A DNA stretch of 64,000 bases from Owenia fusiformis. Its lineage: Eukaryota > Annelida > Polychaeta > Sabellida > Oweniidae. The stretch spans positions 19,232,455 to 19,296,454 of the forward strand of contig CAIIXF020000002.1 of assembly GCA_903813345.2 (NCBI GenBank), written 5' to 3'. Shown here in pieces: positions 12,301 through 24,300 of the stretch. The stretch's first letter is position 1; each line of letters begins with the position of its first letter. The position numbers were made by a program, and so were the translations under genes. The notes under the pieces are model-generated. The model made no database searches. It was not told the DNA's origin and worked only from the letters and a program-made list of their open reading frames with translations.

Positions 12301-15300
12301 AAACGGACGGCGTTAGAAGTGCAGATTTTAACCGTTTTTGATGTCATGTATACGTAACAAAAGTAAAGTATTAAATCGACGATTCCGTTGTCTTCTGAAT
12401 TATTTGTTCGCAAACATATACATTTTCTTAAACATATGATACAGACACACGTTTGAGACAAAAACTGTCGTGGAAATTCTGCCCACAATGCGAGAACTAA
12501 GGAAACAAAGAAAACGAAAGAAAATAGTATCTTCGAGGTTCTGACATTTTGTTACCGAAACGAACCTTTTCGATAGCAAGCGTTATCGAGTGGACCAGCA
12601 GTGAAAAGGTACGTGAGATTGTATAGACATATTCAAATAACAAAACATATGGAACAATATATTGAAATGCACAAATTTACACGTGTCGCACTAAAAATCA
12701 AAACAACGTATTCGGACACAAGGTGACAAATATGTAGACTATATATATGAAATGCAAAACAGAGTGTTCCCGTACCTCTACACGCGCAACTGGAAATCCA
12801 ATGGACCCCAACCTCCTCTCCATTAAAGGATCGTCTTTAAAGTTTGCAGTGACAATGCTTGTCTCTGTTGACCCATATACATTCTGAAGAATTGCAGAAC
12901 AAAATATCAGATATTGAGAATCATCCAATCCATTCTGAAAGCTGTATCATCACATAACCCGTCTTGCAAATTGACACAGCTAAACGAGATAAAACTTACT
13001 AGGGTAGTCTCAACGATCATGCCGTTTTAGATTTTAGAATTTAGGATTATTACCATGAATTCAGGAACAAGTGCTGTAAATGATTTCACTGATTCAACGC
13101 CTAATGCCTGAGAACCCGTAAATCCTATAATGTAAAGTGATATGTATAATGATAACACATATTATCTTTGAACCCGAGTGTCTTCGCTTCCTGGGCTTCG
13201 CTTATGTCTTCAAGAATACTGTTCTTCCTTAATCCATTCAATGCATACAGATTAATTCATGGTTGACATTCTATATGAATTTTATTCCTGATCATCAATC
13301 AATTCATCAATCATGAAAAGACCAAACTGTATTCCATGTATACAGAGTGTCTTTACGGAAAAGTGAGATGAAGAACATACCCCCTTTCAGTCTTGACAGG
13401 CCATGCCCATCTATTGAACCATGAAGTATCATATCCTTCCACATGTAAGGCAAAAGGTCTGCGTGTGTTATACTATACTTCTCAATGGCGTCAACGATCA
13501 CGTCACTTATAGCTCCTTCACATTGCTTATTGACAGGAGTTACAACACAAGTAACATCGCTGTTAACTGTCGCGGAGATTATACCCATAACGCTCAGCAC
13601 GTCATCATCCAAGGGATTCTCTATACCCAATACAACCTAATGATCAAAGATACATCAATGACAGACGTAGTAGGATTTGACTGAGTACAGGTTTAGATAA
13701 AAAATCTGAAGAAATCCCTATTATAGCTCGACATGATTGTGTTAATGCTGAGGGAGATGCTTTATTTATTGAACTTAAGCTCCACCACAAGAGCATTATA
13801 TATGGAGTTTTTTACCGTTCCCCTTCCCAAGATACTCAACAGTCTTAAGCATATTTTAAAAGATTTTATGATACCTGCTCCAACATCTTGACTAATGCCA
13901 ATGCTGACCTGCTTGTCATTAATGGCGATTTTAATGCTCGCAACAAAATTTGGTGGGACGCTGACAATGAAAACTTTACTGGAAATGAGCTTAATAACCA
14001 TCTTCAAAGTCTGGGTTTTTCACAGTTAATTGACCAACCAACTCGTGTCACAAATAGAAGCCAATCCTGCATTGATCTTCTTATCACTAATCAACCAAAT
14101 CTTATATCCTCTTCAAATGTTACACCTCCAATCGGAAATACTGACCACAGCACTCTAGTCTGTACTTCATTTATTGGTACAGTGAAGGAACTGCCATATT
14201 TCCGTAGAATTTGGTCATATTCCGAGGCTGATGTTCAAAATATCAACGACTCAATTAGAAATTCAAAACTTGACCAACTTATTGAAAATTCATATGATAT
14301 GGACATGTTATGTGATCAATTTACAAACCAACTCTACCAAATATTTACCAATACCATTCCAAATAAACTTATAAAGGTCCGGAGCAATGATAAACCATGG
14401 TTCAAACCTCACATTAAAACACTAATTAATAAGCGGAATCGTCTACATTTCAAATACCGCCACAACAACAATCAAGAACGCTATCAAAAGTACAATGACC
14501 AGTGTGATATTGTTAACGAGGAAATAACAAAGGCCAAACTTGAGTATGAATCACACATGTATGAGAAATTAAACTCCCTTAAATATGGCAGCAAGTCTTA
14601 CTGGTCGGTCATATCTAAACTTTTATTCAAAACTAAAGTTGTTAGGATTCCTATTTTGACCAACTAAAACGGCTCTTCTATATTCACCAGCACAGAAAAG
14701 GCTAATTTATTTCTTGACCATTTCATCAAAAATTTTCATTCTGATCATAACGTAGATACAGACAGTGTTCAATTTGACCTTAGAACTGATTCTTTTTTAA
14801 ACATCCTTTCAACAAATGACAGAGAGATTTATGAAATTCTTTTATCACTCGTTAGCAAAGCTTTAGGTCCTGACAAACTAAGTAATAAAATGCTCAAGTT
14901 AGCAGCTCCATCTTTATCAAAATTATTTTCTAAATTTCTCAATAAGATGTTTGAAATGAAAAAAAATTCCTAATTCCTGGAAACTAGGGAATATTATCCC
15001 ATGCCATAAAAAAGTGACAAAAACCTTGTTTCTAATTACCGTCCAATAACTTTATTAAGCTGCCTTTCAAAGGTAGCTGAGAGAGTTATTTTTAAAAGGA
15101 TGTTTGACCATTTGCTAACAAACAATCTTCTATTTAATTTTCAAAGTGGATTTCTTCCAGGTCACAGTACACAACACCAACTACTAAGTATTCTTGATTT
15201 TTTAACTTCTAATATGGGTAATGGTAATGATGTTCGTGCAGTCTTTCTTGATATATCGGCCCCCTTCGATACTTTACCCCATAAGCTATTACTTAAGAAG

Positions 15301-18300
15301 CTACATGCATACGGTTTTGGTTCAAATATAATGCTACTTATTGAATCTTATCTTACCAATCGAAAAGTAAGAGTGCTTATTGACGGACATGAATCTCCAT
15401 GGTCAACCAGCGACTATATCAATTCGGGGGTTCCCCAGGGGTCCATCTTAGACCTTTGCTATTTTTAGTTTACATAAACGATTTACCTGATGATATTTTA
15501 AGCAAATGTTTTCTGTATGCAGATGACACTTCTCTTTATCAGCCCTTCAGCCATGATAATATGCCTGAATGTATAAACACCCTCCAATCTGATCTAAATT
15601 CTATAAACAATTGGTCTGATAAATGGCAATTAAAATTCAAACCCTCTAAAAGTGATGATTTGACATTTAGTAGTCCAAAAAAAGAATGAAATAATAAACC
15701 CTGACCTAAAATTGGGAACTGAATCCATACCTAGGTGTGTTTCACATACACACCTTGGCTTTATCTTTGACTCTGAATTATCTTTCAATTTCCACATTAC
15801 CCATCTTGCAAAGAAAATTGATAAGCTTTTAAATCCACTTAAAGCATTAAGTAAAAAACTTAGTGGAAACCATCTAAATCTTATGTTCAAATCTTTTATC
15901 TTACCACATTTTGATTTCTGCGACATCCTCTATGGATGTGCAGATATTTCCAAATTAAAACGCATTGACCAACTCTACTACAAGGCAGCTCTGATTTGTA
16001 GTGGAACTATTCATGGGTCATCTTCTGAAAAGGTGCTCAATATTCTAAATTGGCCTAAACTAGAGACTAGGAGGAAGTTTCATCGACTAACCCTCATGTT
16101 CAATGTCCAAAATCAGAAAGTTCCTTCATATGTTCAAAACATGTTTGATAAATATAAGAGACAACAACCTCCTCTCTATTTGAGAAATCCAACTGAATTT
16201 GTCTTGCCTGCTAAAAGATCTGTGATATTAAAGAAAACATGCATTTTTACAGCTATCTCAGAATGGAACAAACTACCCCAACAACTCCAAGAGATAGACA
16301 ACTTAAGTACTTTCAAATCTAAATTGACACTTCTCATTTATCCAGAACCTATCATACCAGAGGAGGAAATCAGTCTTATTAGGACTAGAGTCTACTTGAT
16401 TTTTCAATCTCATTTTCATGCCCACAATTTTACTCTAGCTGATACACCAAAATGTAAGTGTGGATTCAAAAGTGAAACATCCAAGCATGTCATCTTTAAC
16501 TGCAGACTCCGTAGGACCCTTCTAACTGACTTCGAAATTAAACTAAATAACCTTGAAATCCAATATAAAAAGAATTTTAAGACCCAACAAGAGAAATTGA
16601 ATTTCTTTCTTTTTGGCAGCTCAAAATTTAACTACGTTACAGACATAACTGTTCTTGAAACTAGTGCATCTTTTCTCCAGAAGTGTCTGGGTGTTAGCAG
16701 CAATTATCAAACCTTCTATGCTTAATTTATTCACCAATTTGTTTCACCAAATGGATTGTTTTTTTTAATAAATTTTGTTAATTAACCCTGCGACTTATAA
16801 TGTTAAACCGAGTCGCCTTTTTGGAAATTTTCTTTTAACATATATTATTGTATTAAATAAAACATGATAAATCAAAAAATAAAAAAAAGATAAAAAATAA
16901 TGATGTAGACATGTCATTGGCGTAGCCATGTGTAGGAGTCAAGCGAGACAGTTGTCCCGCTAAAAACAAGAAGCACCTTTAATGACTATATTTTGATAGG
17001 ACCTCCTACCCTTTTACACCTAGGTCATGGTACTTCATTTCCAAGGGAATTTCATATATATTTACGACTTGACATACGACTGAACGCATCACGGTAGAAG
17101 ACATTGTCCACAGAATCAATGTTACACACAAACGTTTACATACCCTCCCTTGTGCATTTCTACGGTGATGGAGACTGTAAGATGTGTTCACCATACTCCT
17201 ATGTCCATGCAGCACTGCCTTTGGTTCTCCAGTTGTTCCCTGTGAATTCAAAACGTAGTGATCATATTTGATGAAGTCAAGAAACGAATCAATCTGCGTT
17301 CAAGCATTTGGTTTCCAAAGTATGATATCGAGGACTCTTGGTACCAATTTTTACGGTAGTTTATCATTTTTTCCCGTGAAAATACTTTAGGTTGGCAGGT
17401 ATGAGTTATGACATTTTAAACGACTTGAACAAAGTCCAAGATCAATCACAGATACACTTACAGTAGATATGAAAACTATACAAGGATCCTCGGGTGAGAC
17501 CATATTTTGGACTACTGACAATTGCTTATCAGTTGTACTGGTCTCTGCAAAAATATCACGCAATCCCTTGTCTCCATTACAACCATATACAACTACTGCA
17601 CAGAGTGAAGGAACTTCAGGCATATGGTCAAATGTGTTCACACTTCCACTTCTTACAAGCATATTTGGAGCGATTGTCTTCAGTGCTTCAGTCAGTGACG
17701 TGTTTCGCTCATTTATGATAAGGATCTTTGCGTTTACTTTATTTATGATCTGTTTCAGAGATATATGTTGTGGTTCGTACATGTAAGGCTAAAAATAGAA
17801 AACACTGTTATTCATTTGCATTTAAAAATAAAGAAATCAAGTGACTATTGTCTTGGCTGTTTCCGCAATATTTTGGCTCGACTATGATCCATATTGACAT
17901 TTATCTTTATCCATCTGTACAGTAGGATATCTCACTGTTCCACAACTAGTTACTTTGACGGAACGTCAATGTAACAAAATGGATGAACTTCCTGGTTACG
18001 AGTTTTTAGTTTTCTCGATTCAAACCTACTTATAAGTCAAGTAGCAGAGTATAATTTGACACAAAGCTAGAAAATATAGTCTAGTTTTAATACGTTTCGT
18101 CGGTTTGGAATTCGTTTTGTAAATGAAGTTGCGATTCATATATTTAGCCCCTCGCCTTTGTTACATTGAAGAATGTCCGTTATATTACCAATGTAGGTTA
18201 CTTTGACGAATTACTTCAATGTAACAAAAGCGACGGTTTTAATGTTATGCATGAATAACAGTTTTATTTTAAAATCAAATTTTAAACCGAGAGCATTTCT

Positions 18301-21300
18301 AAAAGCTAGATTATATTGTCTAACTTTGTACCAAATGATAATTCGCAACATGGCTTATACGTAAATTTCGGGGCGCTCCGAAGTATACCTGATTGGGAAT
18401 GGAGGTTGCCCCTGCAGAGTTGATCAGTTTATGGTTAATTAAACCTAGTCATAGAGTGATATACTTTAAACTAGGATGGGACTTGGGTCTTGGCTTCTAT
18501 GTTGTAGTTGGAGTCCACTTCTCATTCCTCCGCAGCCACAGCCAACGTGAGCATGACTCTGCTGTGGCACCAATATCCTTAACTGCTCTCCTAAGATGAC
18601 TAGACCGTATTCCCAGGTCCTTCAACATGTGGCGTAGGGACGCAGCTGGAAAGCCTCTGCAGCCTACTTCAACTGCGTGATGCCTGCAGTCCCACCCTCT
18701 GGATTTTGCTTCGTCTACTAGGTCTTGGTAATGAGCAATCTTCAGTTGGCGAGACACCTCTATTCTCTCCTCGTCAGGCTCAGTAAGTTCTATCAGAAGG
18801 GCGGTTTTACTGTTTCTCTATAGTACAGGGTGTTAGATAAACGCAACCCGAAGAAATCGCTATATCTTGAAAAATACTAGATCAATTATGTTCATATTTT
18901 CAGGAAATAAAGAAAAGACTGTGTATGAACAGTTCCTGTAAATGGTTAGTTGTAAAACATGATGCCTTGGAGACCTGCTCAAAAGACGGCTGTACTAGGA
19001 AAATACGAAAAACGCAGTCAGGGGTGACTGCAACCGCAAAAAAATTGAATAACTTCCTAACCATAGTGTTTTGGCTCTTCAAATTTGGCACAAATCATCT
19101 TCATTCACTGTACGGTAAATATTTGAGTGAAATCAAAATTACTTCAGGGACTTCACAGTTATGGTTGAAATGCTTTCAAATCGCATACATACATACACAG
19201 TCTCTTCTTTCTTTTCCTGAAAAAATGAACATAATTGAACTAGTATTTTCCAAGATATAGTGATTTTCCATTCACGTTTTTCGTATCTTGCTAGTACAAC
19301 TGTCCTTTAAGCAAGTGTCCAAGATATCATGTTTTACAACTAACTAACAACAGGGGCTATACATACACAGTCTCTTCTTTCTTTCCTGAAAATATGAACA
19401 TAATTGGATTAGTATTTCCCAAGATATAGCGATTTCTTTGGGTTGCGTTTTTTTAACACCCTGTAGCACCATATCTGGTCTCTGCATATGGATTAGCCTG
19501 GCCTTCCTTTCTGAATTCTACCAATCTAGGCTTGGTTAAGACCTTCTGCTGGTTGGCTTCAAGACGTTCCCTATCATCCCACTTGGCTATTTCCTCCAGC
19601 ACTTTGTCATGACGCCACCGAAAACGACCTTCTGGTATCCTAATGCTTTTGTGCATCCACTTAGGATACGTGAGAGAGAACAGTGTGCAGCCTGGCATTG
19701 TGGGCAGTTTGCCGTTTCCTCTTTTCCCCAAGTTCTCAAGTTGGTGAGGGATGGCAAAAGATCAGTGAATGATCTAAGTAGGAAGCCGAGGCGCCCCTGA
19801 TCAATAGACCAAAGTTCTCTCCAGCCTAATGATCGGTCCAGTATGGTATCACACCTGGTCTAATCACGGTCTGTCTGGCGAGTCCTATGGCTCTAACCAA
19901 ACGCTCCTCTTCCTCCTTTCTCCGCACCTGAAGTCCGAGCTGACCCTAGCATGTGATATATATTGTACTTGAAAATCTATTTTTCTTAGTAAGAAGTCAA
20001 CAGTAGCGATATATAAAACGACAAAGACCAATATCATTTACCCTGCGCGCAGAGTCTAGTTATAAACAACCTTCTGCCTAGCATCGACTTTATTAGCACC
20101 CCACGACCGATGCAAAGGGTAAGTATTATTACGTTACGTATCGGCCCACAACTATAAATGTTAGTCGCCACAAGTATAAATGTTAGTCGCCACAAGTATA
20201 AATGTTAGTCGCCGCAACTATAAATGTTAGTCGCCACAACTATAAATTCTAGTCACCACAACTATAAATGTTAGTCGCCACTGGGCGCTTTTTTTACCAT
20301 CAAAAATACGGCACCAATGCTGACGATGGCGTAGAAGAGGGTGGCGAAGTCTGCCCCATGGCCGCAACTGACAAGGATAACATCACCTTTGGTAACACCT
20401 TGTGCAAGCAAACCCTTTGCCAGCATTTTCACCTACAAAGTATGAGAATTTGGAGTTTATTGTTTAGATGTAGAATCGAGTTAAAATACAGATGTAAAAA
20501 ACAACAATAAATGTCCGATTATTAAACTTCTGTAATGTAACATGAAACGTAATGTGCATTCTTGACAAAATTTAGTAATAGTACACACTACCCTACCTTG
20601 ATTGCGCATGCGCGAAATTTTTGGATTTCAACCAGGTCGCTTTTGAGTACATGTATATCGACTGCTTGGTCAAAAGGTTAATACGTTTGGTGTTCGGAGT
20701 GAGTCAATATTGCTATTCACTGAACTTCAGTGGTGCAATAGTGAAGTCCATGTTCCAAGTTGATAGTTGAAGAAAGAATGTAAATAATATTGTTTTAAAT
20801 TTTAAAATATTTGATATGTCATAGTACATACACGGTACACAGTTGCAAAGGTTGATCAATACAGGGTACAAGGAATGTAAATTGTTCAATAGTACCAGGA
20901 GCGAGAAAGTAAGCTGGTTGTACAGACATACTATATCCGATCTCATGTACATTTACGTTGCAAACAGTGGAAATAATGCTAAACAGGCCGCCTGTTGATG
21001 CTTTGAGGTGTCATCAATATTGTTATTTAATCCGCATTGAAGTTTATTCCATTTGGAATAATGTTTTTAATGAATCTGAATGCCATATTTTTATCATGTT
21101 ATTGTTTGTCCATTTATCTTTTGGATAGTTTCCAGGTTTTCTAATCCTTTTGCAGGTAGTGTAATTGGCATCATTTCAATTAAATTGCTACAGGATGCAC
21201 AAATGTAATGGATGCGGCACCCTTAACGTCCCTCGATCAAAATGTACGAAATGCCCATCCCTTAGCACACATTAATCCTTATAGACCACTTTCTCCTGAC

Positions 21301-24300
21301 GCCTTAGAATTAGGCCTTAGGAATCATCCTGATAAACAGTTCGTAGAGGAAATAATCTATCAAGCCAAAAACGGAGTTTCGTTAGGTTTTCAAGGAATTA
21401 GACAATCGCAAATACACAATAACTGGAAGTCTGCATTAGAAAATCCTGACGTGATCGAGAAAAATATTGCTAAGGAAGTCAAAATGGGTCGTAAAGTGGG
21501 ATTCAGTTCTCCCCCAATTTCAACTTATGTCGCATCGCCGATGGGCGCATATCGTAAAAAGCGCTCTGACCCTCCAAAATATAGGGTTATCCATGATCTT
21601 TCATGGCCTCCTGGAAAGGCAATTAATGATTTCATCGACAAGGATATATGCACTCTTAAATACATTAGCATAGATACAGTGATACGTCTCGTGAAACAAT
21701 ATGGTAAAAATTGTTTAATGTCGAAAATCGATTTATCAGACGCGTTTAAATATTAGTGCTACGGCCAAGGCGATTTGTGTCCAAAACACCTAGATTCAAT
21801 TTGACTTTAGATTCTTGTAGGGGACCCCAAGGCATGCAAAAAAAAGTTTGTGAACCCTTGCAAAGCAGGCTCAAAAGTGCTGAGTCAGCAAATTTTATCA
21901 TTTTCGAGTCGGAGTTTGACCATATGCTTGAAACTATTTAATATCTCATTTCAGGATGTTGCAATTGTAATGAAACATTGTTAGTATATCAATAAGGCAT
22001 GTATGAAGAATTCCTGAAAGTTTGGGTCTTATCCAACAAAATTTGGTAGAGATATGGGATAATTTGTCCCTAAAAGTACATAATTTCTTCTCAAAATTTC
22101 TTAATCAGTCGATAGTTAATCAGTCATTTAAAAAACAGTAAGAGCCTATGGTGTATAAAACCTGATTAAAAACTTCACTGATGGTATTAGCAAATATTTC
22201 TTGCATAAGTTTCAATATAAAGTGCATGCATCTATTTTTTCTGATTTTTCTCTTAACTTTCCACTAAAAATTCAAGAAAGGGGGCGTGGCACCTTACACT
22301 TCAGTTGTTGAACTTTTTGCTAGGGTCAAATAGAAAATATGTATCATTATAGCAAAAAGTGTTATTCTAAATAAATCTTAACACAATATGTGACATCATA
22401 ATATGCTAAACATATTCATTATCTATCATTTTATATTTTTTACAGCTTATCATTGCCATAAACCATAAAACCATTTAGGGCATGTGTGGTCAGCAATTGG
22501 AAATACATGTATGTGTACTAATAACATTTTTCAAAACTGTATTTCGGGTGCCATTCTTTCCTAATGTTGTTCATGTAGTTATAGTTTATGTTTATGAATG
22601 ATAGCACTTCCCATTTATGGAGGGGGTGTACATGCTTTATAGTATAGGGTCCATGTAAACTGCAACAGGACTCCTATTGTTGCTGCAAATAATTAGCTAT
22701 ATAATAACAAATTGTAACACTACAAATGATTAAGAGCCAGAGTTTCTCAGAGCCTGGTTGCAGTTTGCACACTTTGTATTGTATATATGTCATAAATTGT
22801 TTAGTTGTAGTCTGTAGAACATAACAAGATGTGTATGTTTTGTTTATGTCAAAATAATACATCTTGTCCATAGGCTTAGCCAGGGGTGCAATGGGATCGC
22901 ACGCCCCCCCCCCCATAACCAATAAAAATATAACCATGAGATAGAAGAAGAGTTTTAAAATGCTTTTTATTTTACGCTTCTAGCCCTATTTTGAAGGAAG
23001 TTGAATCAAGATTTGTAAAATTCAAGATAGATCTTAATTTTTAGCCTTTTTATGCCACTACAGTTGCATCCCCCTGACTGAAAACCGAAAATGTTTTGGC
23101 GATCAAACCCCCACTGAACCAAAGCTGGCTTCGCCCCTATTGTCCCTAAGGAATTGGAGATAATGTTTCACTGCTTGTCTAGCACCCGATACTTCACATA
23201 GTATCAAGGTAATTGATTGTACTTTGTACAGGAAACAATTGTATCCCTAGCTATAGATAGAAGAGTTAAGAAACCCCAGCAAAGTCATCACCTCCATAGT
23301 CAGCATTTAATGGAGCTTATTATCATCTTCGACTTCCATGTTATTATACAGTTGGAGCAATTGAAACCTTGAAAATCAAGATGGCTAATTATCAAAATTT
23401 CAATCTTAAATGGGTTCTCATTTGCTTCTACCACCTTGATTATGCTTTGAACAGTGGACTCATTATTCCTGGAGCAGCATGATTGACAGTAAGTGTTACG
23501 CGGTATATGGCATACATTCATGGTTGCGCAGTATTTGTGATACAGGTGAATATGCCATACTCACCTGCAGTGTATGGCATATTCTGCTGGTGGGTATGCA
23601 ATATTCCGCAGTGAATATGCGATACATTGATTTCAGTGAATACCCCATACTCACCTGCGGAATATGTCATACTCACTTGCAGAAAGTGCCATATACTGCA
23701 GTCCAAAACGTGATACAGAAAGCCTTGATTTGATTGGTTGTGAGAACCGACTCTAAATGAAAAACTACGCTGGATTACCAATATAGTTAGTGCGTCTAGT
23801 ACTAATGTATCAATCCTGGATTGATTGAGTAAGTTTATTGCACAAGATTGGTGACTGATACTTCTGCTAAGTTAATATTTTCTAAGTTAATATATTTGAT
23901 ACACAGTGCTGTTGATTCAGTAATCATTATAATAATTTATAATGTTTAACTTGTTCGTTCAATCTAAGCAATTGACAATTGCGTACTTCCATATCACATT
24001 CTCATTTGTTAGTGTGTATGCCATATACCGCAGGTGAATCTGTCATATACCGCAAGTGAATATGCCATATTCATTGCGGAATATGACATATTTTTGTATC
24101 GTGATTACCGCATAACAGTAAGTTCTTTGTTCCCTGCTAACTGTTATAGTACGTAATAAGCTACTGACTGATAATATCTTGGGATCAACCAATCCACACT
24201 CAGTTATTAAGCATTACTTACGTTTTGTCACTCCCATGGACTTTTGGAATCTCTTTTTCCAAGACTCATACATTATCATGGAAACCCCTTCATAATAAAC

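Larger units (their letters stand above)
13706..16887 (+). mobile_element. 5'-truncated LINE (non-LTR retrotransposon) in copy A intron 4
   Basis: Flanked by an 11-bp target duplication AGATAAAAAAT (13695-13705 and 16888-16898). Copy B holds the empty site. It starts within the endonuclease domain and contains reverse transcriptase and a 3' ORF segment with a CKCG...H...C knuckle, then an A-rich tail. Jockey/CR1/L2-like by its APE-type endonuclease plus RT layout. ORFs are broken by several stops and shifts, so it is inactive. Confidence 0.88.
17937..19965 (-). mobile_element. 2-kb insertion in copy A intron 2 with LINE fragment
   Basis: Copy B (about 50950) goes directly from GGATATC to TTGCACTTG, so this DNA was added in copy A; GATAT on both sides may be the target duplication. 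Its first 450 bp include two TTACTTTGACG...TCAATGTAACA units (17950, 18200). The rest is a LINE remnant interrupted by a MITE. Confidence 0.6.
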
